This document shows, piece after piece, positions 57,109-64,000 of a DNA stretch of 64,000 bases (position 1 is the stretch's first letter; each line of letters begins with the position of its first letter). The stretch lies in assembly GCA_934254825.1 (NCBI GenBank), contig CAKQMB010000004.1, positions 161,379 through 225,378 of the forward strand, in the 5' to 3' direction. Under the pieces are notes generated by a model, which was given only the letters and a program-made list of their open reading frames with translations, was not told the origin of the DNA and did not search any database. A program made the position numbers and the translations under genes. Source of the DNA: an uncultured Clostridia bacterium. Its GTDB lineage: Bacteria; Bacillota; Clostridia; Christensenellales; Borkfalkiaceae.

Positions 57109-58626
57109 TCAGGAAAACTTTTCTCCGATTTTCATCGCGACCTTTATTCCGTCCGCCGCCGCGCTCATTATTCCGCCCGCATAGCCGCACCCTTCTCCGC
57201 AAGGGTAAAGGTTTTCCACGCCTACGCTTTCCAGATTGTCTCCGCGGGTTATTCTCAAAGGACAGGAAGATCTCGTTTCGAAGCCTGTGATAACGGCTTC
57301 CGGACTATCGAAACCTTTAAGTTTTCCGCCCATATCCTTTATGCCGATTTTTAGGTTTTCGGATATAAATTCCGGCAAGCCTTCGTTGAGGTCGGAAAGC
57401 TCATATCCGCGGCTATAAGTCGGTTTAACGGCAAAAAGTCTGTCCGAACGCCTGCCGGAAAAGAAGTCTCCCAAAGTCTGCACGGGGGCTTTGTAATCCC
57501 CTCCGCCGAGAGTAAACGCCGCCTTTTCGAGTTTTCTTTGAAGCTCCACTCCGCCGAGAATTCCGTCCGAAAAATCCGCGGGATAAATCTCGCACAAAAC
57601 CGCGCTGTTCGAGTTTTCGCCGTCTCGCGCGTAAAGGCTCATCCCGTTGGTTACGACCATATTTTCTTCGGACGCGGACGGCATGACGTAGCCGCCCGGA
57701 CACATACAGAACGTGAACACGCCCCTGTCGCCTTTATGACTTGCAAGTCTGTAATCCGCCGCGGGAAGAAGAGATGCAAATTTCGCGCCGTACTGAGCGA
57801 TATCTATGTCGCGGCGTTTATGCTCTATTCTCACGCCCATTGCAAACGCTTTTCTTTCCATAGGCACGCCTTCGCTTAACAGCTCCGCAAAAGTATCCCG
57901 CGCGCTGTGACCTATCGCGAGAACGACCGCGTCCGCTTTCATTTCGCCGCCGTTTACGACAACAGATACGACCTTGCCGTTTTCAACGTTGATTTTTTCG
58001 AGTTTATGCGAAAACAACACCTTTCCGCCGAGCCGCTCTATCTCTTCGCGCATACTTTTTATCGTGGACGGAAGTTTGTCGCTTCCGACGTGAGGTTTCG
58101 CGAGGTATTCTATATCCTCGGGCGCGCCGTGAGAAACGAAATCGTGCAAAATCGTTTTTATAAGCGGACTCCCGATCCCCGTGTTGAGCTTACCGTCCGA
58201 GAACGTTCCCGCCCCGCCTTCGCCGAACTGAATGTTGCTGTTCGGATCCAAAAAACCGTCGTTAACGAACATATAGACCGACTTTTGCCTTTCGTCAACG
58301 CATTTTCCGCGCTCTAAAACAGTCGGCTTATAACCCGCCCTCGCGAGGTATAACGCGCAGAAAACGCCCGCGGGACCGAACCCCGCGATAACTATTTCGC
58401 AAGGCTTTTCAGCCCGCTTTACGAGCGGCGGAACAAGCTCTTCGAAAGGCTTTGCCGATATCTCCGCGCTATATACATAATATATATTATTCTTATCACG
58501 CGCGTCCAGAGATTTTTTTAAAACCCGGAAATAGGCGGCGTTTTTTATACCCGATTTTTTCTGCGCCGCGCGCTTTACTTCCCCGATCGTCGCCGTGACG
58601 GGCATTTTTATATTGTCGATTTTCAT
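57109..58626 (-). CDS. NAD(P)/FAD-dependent oxidoreductase (COG2509 type)
   Basis: The 505-residue flavoprotein has a small N-terminal RNA-binding-like or ferredoxin-like domain (1-85), the FAD site PCEIVIAGFGPAGVFCALYL, then NSNIQFGEGGAGTFSDGKLN, AVVLAIGHSARDTF, VFTFCMCPGGYVMPSASEEN and the end LYPCGEGCGYAGGIMSAAAD. The family is widespread in Firmicutes, with no settled substrate. It follows the HI0933-type gene by 51 bp in one operon. Confidence 0.9.
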   Translation of the reverse strand: MKIDNIKMPVTATIGEVKRAAQKKSGIKNAAYFRVLKKSLDARDKNNIYYVYSAEISAKPFEELVPPLVKRAEKPCEIVIAGFGPAGVFCALYLARAGYKPTVLERGKCVDERQKSVYMFVNDGFLDPNSNIQFGEGGAGTFSDGKLNTGIGSPLIKTILHDFVSHGAPEDIEYLAKPHVGSDKLPSTIKSMREEIERLGGKVLFSHKLEKINVENGKVVSVVVNGGEMKADAVVLAIGHSARDTFAELLSEGVPMERKAFAMGVRIEHKRRDIDIAQYGAKFASLLPAADYRLASHKGDRGVFTFCMCPGGYVMPSASEENMVVTNGMSLYARDGENSNSAVLCEIYPADFSDGILGGVELQRKLEKAAFTLGGGDYKAPVQTLGDFFSGRRSDRLFAVKPTYSRGYELSDLNEGLPEFISENLKIGIKDMGGKLKGFDSPEAVITGFETRSSCPLRITRGDNLESVGVENLYPCGEGCGYAGGIMSAAADGIKVAMKIGEKFS

Positions 58627-58677
58627 TTTTTTGTTTGTCCTTTTCGGTTTATCCGCTCCCGCCGATCGACGATCCGT

Positions 58678-59886
58678 TTATCCCCGTTCGTCGTTTATTA
58701 TTTTTTCGGCAACGGTCATCGCCGACGAGTACGCCCATTGAAGATTGTAACCGCCGCAATCGCCGTCTATATCGAGAGCCTCGCCCGTAACGAAAAGCCC
58801 TTTGAATTTTTTCAGTTCGAGATCGTCCGTAACTTCGCCAAGCTCAACGCCCCCTCTCGTAACCTGGGCGTAATCGAACCCGAGAGTCCCCGTGACTTTA
58901 AGCCTGAAATCTTTGGCGCATGCGGCGATTTTTCTTGCCGAACGCTCGCTTGAATCGTTCGCCCCGCACCTTTTCGCTATCGCCCTGCCTATCTGCTTGT
59001 TGATAACGCCCGTTAAAATATCGTCGGACGAGATATACGGCATCGTCTTTACCTTTTGAACGAGAAACTCAAATAATTCGTTTTCTGTTTTGCCCGTAAA
59101 CGAAACGGAAATTTCGGGATTTTTCGTGCCGACGAGATAGGACGAAAGATAGAAAACCGCGTTTCCGCTCACGCCGTAATCGGTGAAAAGCACGTCGCCG
59201 TAAAATTCGCTTAAAAATCTATCGCCGTCGAAAGCTTTGACCGTAGCTTTTTCTTTAAGTCCTTTCAAACCTTTAAGATAAGTCGTTTCGGTTTTGAGCT
59301 GAACTATCGCGGGATAAAGCGGGGTGATTTTTACGCCGAGCTTAGCGAGAACCCCGAACGCCTTTCCGTCCGTGCCGTACTGTTTGCCCGCTTTTCCGCC
59401 CGCGGCGAAAACCAATTTTTCGGCGAAATACCCGCCGCCCGACGTCAGAACGCAAAATCCGCCCGAAACTCTTTTTATTTCGACGACTTCCGAATTCGTT
59501 TTTATATCCGTTTTTAAAAAGTCGAGTTTAACGCGCATCATATCGAGAACGGAAGAAGCCTGCAAGCTCGAAGGATAAATTCTGTCACCCTCGTAAATTA
59601 CGGGTATTCCCAATTTGCAAAAGAAGCCGATAATCGACTTATATCCGTACTTTTCGATTGCGTTCGCCGCGCTCGTCTTTCCGCTTTCCGAATGGTAATG
59701 CTCCGCGGTGAGATTTATGTTCGAAATATTTCCCCTGCCGTTTCCCGTGGCGAGAATTTTCTTTCCGACTCTGTCGTTCCTTTCGAAAACGGCGATATTT
59801 TCGCCGCCGAAACGCTCCGACAAAACGATTGCGGATACAAGCCCCGAGAAGCCTCCGCCTATGATTGCGACCTTGAATTTTTCCAT
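58678..59886 (-). CDS. HI0933/YhiN-family flavoprotein (aminoacetone oxidase type)
   Basis: The 402-residue protein has VAIIGGGFSGLVSAIVLSER (FAD), GKKILATGNGRGNISNINLT, LVFAAGGKAGKQYGTDGKAF, FTDYGVSGNAVFYLSSYLVG and the end LFVTGEALDIDGDCGGYNLQ. The family may oxidise aminoacetone or act on tRNA; this is unsettled. The segment EKYGYKSIIGFF is encoded by a copy of the 13-mer seen in intergenic regions. It is the first gene of a two-gene operon. Confidence 0.9.
   Translation of the reverse strand: MEKFKVAIIGGGFSGLVSAIVLSERFGGENIAVFERNDRVGKKILATGNGRGNISNINLTAEHYHSESGKTSAANAIEKYGYKSIIGFFCKLGIPVIYEGDRIYPSSLQASSVLDMMRVKLDFLKTDIKTNSEVVEIKRVSGGFCVLTSGGGYFAEKLVFAAGGKAGKQYGTDGKAFGVLAKLGVKITPLYPAIVQLKTETTYLKGLKGLKEKATVKAFDGDRFLSEFYGDVLFTDYGVSGNAVFYLSSYLVGTKNPEISVSFTGKTENELFEFLVQKVKTMPYISSDDILTGVINKQIGRAIAKRCGANDSSERSARKIAACAKDFRLKVTGTLGFDYAQVTRGGVELGEVTDDLELKKFKGLFVTGEALDIDGDCGGYNLQWAYSSAMTVAEKIINDERG
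59631..59643 (-). repeat. Copy F of the 13-mer TATAAGTCGATTA, inside a coding region
   Basis: It encodes part of YKSII in the HI0933-type protein. The plus-strand flank GTACTTTTCGATTGCG resembles the flank CTTTTGCGATT of copies A and B. Confidence 0.7.
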
Positions 59887-59918
59887 TTGCCCTCCGCCGA
59901 CGCTGTCATTACACCCGA

Positions 59919-59946
59919 ATTATACCACATTCGCCATTTTTTTCAA
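59919..59946 (-). promoter_or_regulatory. Promoter of the FAD-oxidoreductase operon
   Basis: TTGAAA (59941-59946), 16 bp, TATAAT (59919-59924) on the minus strand; GGAGGG precedes the ATG at 59886. Confidence 0.7.
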
Positions 59947-59985
59947 AATATTTTGATATGTTTTGACATAAATTACTGTTTTCGG

Positions 59986-60014
59986 TTGACAATAATCCGT
60001 TTTTACTTTAAAAT
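59986..60014 (+). promoter_or_regulatory. Promoter of the coiled-coil membrane protein gene
   Basis: TTGACA (59986-59991), 17 bp, TAAAAT (60009-60014). Confidence 0.75.
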
Positions 60015-60106
60015 ATAGTAGTAGTTATTTAAAGTAAGCGCGCACGGTGCGTGCAAAGCGAAAATAACTGCTCTTTCAGTCGAAATTTACTCAGAGGTCA
60101 CAAATT

Positions 60107-62713
60107 ATGCCGGGAACAACTTTTTCGATGCAATCACTGAAAAATTCTTTGGTAACCCTTTTAGGGTTCGATGTGGAAATCTGGCAGATCGCCGTCGTGG
60201 GAATTCTCCTCGTCGCGCTTGTCGTCTGCATCGTTATCGCCGCGATAAGATCGGGTAAAAAACGCAAAGTTCGCATAAGAAAGTATATCGAAAACGAAGA
60301 AAAAGCGATACTTCTCAGAAAGCAACTTCGCGTCGTAGACAGCGAAATCGCCGCGATAAATTTCGAATATCGTCACGAAAAAGCCGCCGCGGACGCTTCG
60401 ATAGTCAAGATAAATTCCGACTATCGCAACGAATACGGCAGAGTCGACAGCGAATATTACATTTCCTGCGATAAACTCCTTAAACTCAACGAAAAGCTTA
60501 GGGATATTTCTTTGCGCCTTAAAAAGAAAGGGATTAAGCAGGACGAGTCGGACGCGCTTAAAAAAGAGTTCGGGAAAATAGAAGCCGAACACGAAGATCT
60601 TTCGGAAGACGTCGCGAAAATGCGCGAAGCGAAAAACGAAAGGGACAAAGAGCTTAAAGAAAAACTCGACAAAGCCGAAGCCGAAAGAACGCTCAAAAAG
60701 AACGATTACACCTCCAAACTTTCCGAAAAAGAAAGAGAAAGAAAACGAATTACCGACGAACTCGACAAACTCGCCGCTTCTCAGGTCAAGATAAGCGTCA
60801 AGGACGCGGAGGCGATCCTGGAAGAATTCCGCGCAAGCGACGAAGCCGAAAAAGAAGTACGCTTGAAACAAGCGCAGGAAGACGTCGAAAAAGCCAAAAA
60901 CGAATATCTCGGCGCGCAGGAGCTTCGCTCCCGTTACGAGCGCGAACGCACGGACGCCGTGGCTTCCGCCAAGGAAGACGCGAAACGCAAACGCACTTTG
61001 GAGATAGCTCAGACGGAAACGGAAGCGAAGGTCGGCTACTCTTCTCCGAACGCCGCGCTTGCAAGCAAGGAAGAAACGGATGAAGTTACCGAGGCGATAA
61101 ACACCGCGGAAGCTCATAAGACCATAGAGGAATTCCAAAACGCCGCGAACGCTTCCGCCGAGGACGAAACGGCAGCCGCCGCTATCGCCGAAGAAGAAGC
61201 AAAAGAAGTTACGGAAGCTTCGGAAGCCTCCGAAATCGCCGCTACCGAACAGGAAAACAACAAAACCGAAACCTCGGACGAAAGCGACGAACCGATAGAA
61301 CCGATAGACGAAGAAGCTCTCGCAGCTCTCGAAAACCTCGAAAACACCATGGAAGGCGTTGATAAAAACGCCCAGGAAGAAGTTATTTCCGAAGTTGAGG
61401 AAGAAGCCGCGGAAGCCGAAAAACTCGACGGCGAAAGCAAAGCCGAGGAAGAGACCGCCGAAACGACTACGGCTGCGGAAGAACCCGCCGAGGGAATATC
61501 CGAGGATGCAACCGAGGATGCAACCGAGAATGTAACCGAAGAAACGGTTTCCGAAGAAGAGACAACTTCCGAGGAAGCAACAGCGGACGAGACGGCTGCG
61601 GAAGAACCCGCCGAAAACGCGGTTGCCGTCGAAACCGACAACGAAACCGACAACGAAGCGGCGGACGATACCGAAACCATTACCGACGAAGAGATTTCCG
61701 AAAACGCGGAAGAACCGCTTACCGAAAGCTCCATAGACGAATTCGAAAACGAAATCGCAGAAATTGGCGTTACGGGCGTTGAAGACGAAATCGACGAAGA
61801 AATAGCCGACGCGGAAAGCGAAATACCCGAAGACGCGGAAGAAACGGCGGAAACGGCGGAAACGCCCGATACGGCGGAAACAACGAAACAAACAGCAACG
61901 GACAGCGAAGAAGCGGCTACGGAAGAAACCGCTACGGACAGCGAAGAAGCGGTCACGGAAGAAACCGCGGCTACGGAAACCGCGGAAGTTATAACCGAAG
62001 AAACGGACGATACGGCAAACGCCGAAGAACCCGCAGTCGCCGCGATCGCCGCAGAAGAAACAACCGCGACGACGGCAGAACCCGAAGAGGTTGCACCCGA
62101 AGCGATTGAACCTGTCGAAACGGTTGAAGCGATTGAAGAACCCGTTCCCGAAACGCTCGAAACGGTCGATAAAGCCGAAAGCGAACCCGAAACGGTCGAA
62201 CCTGAAGCCAAAGAAGAAAAAATCATTCGCATGCCGAAAGTTTACTACAACGACGGTATACCTGCAACGCCCATTCATAAAAAGAGCAAATATTCCAAAC
62301 CTGTTACGAGACTTCTCGTCAAAAAACCTGCAACTACCGAAAATCGCGAAACCGCCGCTCCGCAAAAAGAGGAGCCGAGAAAGAGCGCGTACCTCGGAAA
62401 ATGGAAAGTCGAAAAGACGGATGACGGAAAGATATTCGCAAAGCTCAGAGCTTCGAACGGTGGAATACTTCTCACTACCCCCGTTTACACTTCCGAAATC
62501 GGACTTAAAAACGGCATAGCTTCCATAAAGAAGTGCCTTGCGGCGGATAACGTTAATATCACCGCAAACAAGAACGGAAAGTTCGTATTCAAGATCTCTA
62601 CCCCCTCGGGCAGAACGATCGTAACGAGCGATCAGTACGGCGCGAAATTCCAGTGCGAAAAGGCTTTGGAGTCGGCTAAACGCTTTGCCGAAACAGCAGT
62701 CGTTTCCGAATAA
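60107..62713 (+). CDS. Membrane-anchored coiled-coil protein with acidic repeat region and YegP-like end
   Basis: The 868-residue protein has one transmembrane helix (IAVVGILLVALVVCIVIAAI, residues 28-47), a long charged coiled coil (55-310), an extremely acidic Glu/Ala/Thr region (about 330-700) with in-frame repeats such as TEDATENVTE and DSEEAATEETATDSEEAVTE, and a C-terminal domain with two DUF1508/YegP-like repeats (KTDDGKIFAKLRASNGGILL and ANKNGKFVFKISTPSGRTIV). The isoelectric point must be very low. It may be a scaffold at the inner membrane. AGAGGT precedes the ATG. The function is unknown. Confidence 0.8.
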   Translation: MPGTTFSMQSLKNSLVTLLGFDVEIWQIAVVGILLVALVVCIVIAAIRSGKKRKVRIRKYIENEEKAILLRKQLRVVDSEIAAINFEYRHEKAAADASIVKINSDYRNEYGRVDSEYYISCDKLLKLNEKLRDISLRLKKKGIKQDESDALKKEFGKIEAEHEDLSEDVAKMREAKNERDKELKEKLDKAEAERTLKKNDYTSKLSEKERERKRITDELDKLAASQVKISVKDAEAILEEFRASDEAEKEVRLKQAQEDVEKAKNEYLGAQELRSRYERERTDAVASAKEDAKRKRTLEIAQTETEAKVGYSSPNAALASKEETDEVTEAINTAEAHKTIEEFQNAANASAEDETAAAAIAEEEAKEVTEASEASEIAATEQENNKTETSDESDEPIEPIDEEALAALENLENTMEGVDKNAQEEVISEVEEEAAEAEKLDGESKAEEETAETTTAAEEPAEGISEDATEDATENVTEETVSEEETTSEEATADETAAEEPAENAVAVETDNETDNEAADDTETITDEEISENAEEPLTESSIDEFENEIAEIGVTGVEDEIDEEIADAESEIPEDAEETAETAETPDTAETTKQTATDSEEAATEETATDSEEAVTEETAATETAEVITEETDDTANAEEPAVAAIAAEETTATTAEPEEVAPEAIEPVETVEAIEEPVPETLETVDKAESEPETVEPEAKEEKIIRMPKVYYNDGIPATPIHKKSKYSKPVTRLLVKKPATTENRETAAPQKEEPRKSAYLGKWKVEKTDDGKIFAKLRASNGGILLTTPVYTSEIGLKNGIASIKKCLAADNVNITANKNGKFVFKISTPSGRTIVTSDQYGAKFQCEKALESAKRFAETAVVSE

Positions 62714-62747
62714 AAAACTTTACGAATTTGAAATTCGACAATAACGA

Positions 62748-62782
62748 AAAAGCGAACGGTTAATTTCAAGCCGTTCGCTTTT
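62748..62782 (+). terminator. Terminator of the coiled-coil protein gene
   Basis: AAAAGCGAACGG (62748-62759) pairs with CCGTTCGCTTTT (62771-62782). Confidence 0.85.
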
Positions 62783-62977
62783 AAATTGCTTAAATCCGAC
62801 ATAAACAAAGGTATTTTTACTCTTCCGTCGTACTGTTTTTATTTGCCGTATCGTCCTCATCCGTCTTTTGCCGGTTTATACGGGCATAATCCACCTTCTC
62901 CCCGAACGAACTTTTAACGCTTTGAAAAACCGTTTTTCTGTCAGGGGAAGCCTTTTTCGGAGCTTTTTTACAATAGA

Positions 62978-63019
62978 AAAGACTGCACTCTATTTTTTTC
63001 GAACAGATTTGCAGTCTTC
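62978..63019 (-). terminator. Terminator of the P-loop kinase gene
   Basis: AAGACTGCA (62979-62987) pairs with TGCAGTCTT (63010-63018), with TTTTC following on the minus strand. The remaining part of 62783-62977 holds no supported gene. Confidence 0.75.
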
Positions 63020-63049
63020 TTTTTTTGCCGTTTTTTACAGCCGTTTTTG

Positions 63050-63625
63050 TTAAATTTGTTTTATATCGTTTACGAGGGTTTCGAACTCCTCCGCCCCTCC
63101 GCCGTTTCTCTTGCCGTTATAACAGAGAAGCGCGTCGCCGAGATTTTCGGGAGCGGAAAAATTAACGTTTTTGATATAATCCTTCCAGTGCGCAAGCTTC
63201 CACCTGTCTCTGTCCGAATTTCTCCGCTTCATATTGTGAAAACAAGTGTCTTCGTCGGAATCGATCCATATTATCACAAGCTTTGCGCCCGCGTAATTTA
63301 TTTTCTTTCTGAGCCGCCCCATATATTCTTCGTCACGAAGTTCCGAAGTGAACGGCGCGTTTAAAATAACCGTGTCGTTATACTTCAAAGCTTCGGAAGC
63401 GATATCGAGAATGGCTTCGTATTCATAATCCCGTATTTCGCGTTTAAAAAACTCCGAACTTCTGTTGTACGGCTTTCTCGCAACCGAAAAGATACGCTTT
63501 GAAAGCGGAATAAGGCTATCCTTATCGAGATAAACCGAACCGTAAAGCTCGGTTGCTATTCTCCTTGAAAGTCTCGTTTTGCCGCAAGCGGGCGGCGAGG
63601 TTACGAGCAGAAGTTTTTTTGACAC
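63050..63625 (-). CDS. P-loop kinase-like ATPase (AAA_33 type)
   Basis: The 191-residue protein has Walker A LVTSPPACGKTRLSRRIA, the acceptor-side YLDKDSL, LNAPFTSELRD and the lid-like KRRNSDRDRWK of small zeta-toxin- or shikimate-kinase-like enzymes. The substrate is unknown. I chose the GTG at 63625, since GGAG stands eight bases upstream and the motif begins at once; the upstream ATG at 63733 would add an unlikely basic leader. It stands alone, with its own terminator. Confidence 0.75.
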   Translation of the reverse strand: MSKKLLLVTSPPACGKTRLSRRIATELYGSVYLDKDSLIPLSKRIFSVARKPYNRSSEFFKREIRDYEYEAILDIASEALKYNDTVILNAPFTSELRDEEYMGRLRKKINYAGAKLVIIWIDSDEDTCFHNMKRRNSDRDRWKLAHWKDYIKNVNFSAPENLGDALLCYNGKRNGGGAEEFETLVNDIKQI

Positions 63626-64000
63626 GCATACACTCCAAAGCGTTATAATCTTAAAAAGCTTTTTAAAGCTTATCATTCGACGCAAACGCAAATTTGATAC
63701 GCTCATTTTATCACAAAATTCGAGTTTTATCAAGGAATTTTAAAGCAGATAAACCAAATCGAAAATATATTTCTTGATTAAAATACAACTTAAAATATTA
63801 TTGACGATACATAAGCGTAAATATAAAAAGCAGTTTCACAAATCGTAAAAACACCACCAACAAGAGCAAACGGATCAAGCGAACGGGAGAATAAAAGTAA
63901 AAATGATTCGAATCGGAAAAAAACTGCTCAAAAGTAAAGGTAAGTTCCGCAAAAACAACTAAAAATTGAAAAACGGCAAAAACGGCGTTTTTTGCGGACG
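63626..64000. other. Intergenic region, nothing supported
   Basis: This region is A/T-rich. A 19-codon frame at 63903 (MIRIGKKLLKSKGKFRKNN) lacks a well-placed ribosome-binding site, and a weak GCAAAAA/TTTTTTGC hairpin lies at the extreme right edge. No gene or RNA is supported. Confidence 0.5.

Noticed and set aside
60161..62365. A 734-codon antisense open frame opposite the coiled-coil protein gene
   Set aside because: Rich in Phe/Arg/Gly, without a ribosome-binding site, and explained by the Glu/Ala/Thr codon bias of the sense gene; the sense protein has clear domains.
62868..63053. A 61-codon plus-strand frame in the terminal gap
   Set aside because: No ribosome-binding site and no recognisable composition; it crosses the terminator of the neighbouring gene.

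Overview
The window reads as chromosomal DNA of an anaerobic, endospore-lineage Firmicute (class Clostridia), probably an uncultured gut clostridium of the Christensenellales type. Grounds: a spoIIGA-sigE-sigG locus, a Spo0A-family regulator, sigma-A promoters with 17-bp spacing, strong Shine-Dalgarno sites, a pth-mfd-(PrsA-like) order, DUF5685 and BspA-like leucine-rich-repeat proteins, and a split archaeal-type glutamate synthase. The lineage below class is inference. I see no rRNA, CRISPR array or intact mobile element; one tRNA-Ser(GCU) is present, beside a decayed tyrosine integrase.

Layout. 1-6.3 kb: an edge-truncated HTH/ADP-ribosylglycohydrolase fusion, the integrase relic and tRNA-Ser, an RlmD-type rRNA methyltransferase, a small membrane protein and a DnaJ-like/DUF5685 pair. 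6.5-11.6 kb: an accessory patch with a BspA-like protein, two lipoproteins sharing an almost identical 158-bp 5' cassette, and REP-like repeats. 11.6-15.5 kb: an ABC exporter/S24-S26 peptidase/HprK-like kinase operon, divergent from a RimK-like ATP-grasp ligase. 15.6-21.6 kb: a Spo0A-like regulator, then two tandem oleate hydratases with a long structured leader, divergent from a TetR regulator. 21.6-25 kb: three-gene glutamate synthase. 25-29.6 kb: lytic transglycosylase and pgk, tpiA, gpmI. 29.7-32.3 kb: a UDP-sugar dehydratase and an acidic protein. 32.4-34.5 kb: spoIIGA, sigE and a truncated sigG. 34.6-37.9 kb: a TetR/ABC-2 exporter operon and a WYL regulator. 38-45.5 kb: PrsA-like lipoprotein, mfd, pth, prs. 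45.7-53.9 kb: a long minus-strand run (mtnN, patatin, AroA-AroE-like fusion, MacB-like transporter, CPBP protease, rlmH, tadA). 54-64 kb: amidotransferase, rho, MBL-fold hydrolase, two FAD oxidoreductases, a large acidic coiled-coil membrane protein and a P-loop kinase.

Most notable points. (1) The leader of the oleate hydratase genes can fold into a closed three-way junction whose two imperfect outer-stem positions become G-U pairs only in the sense transcript; it starts from a symmetric divergent promoter shared with the TetR gene. (2) The 13-mer TATAAGTCGATTA recurs six times, five of them in intergenic 3' regions, once as a terminator loop. (3) Several genes carry decayed duplications of their own stop-codon region. 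(4) A 687-residue AroA-AroE fusion has lost invariant active-site residues in both halves. (5) sigG is cut off after region 2. All functional statements are from reading the sequence; no database search was run.
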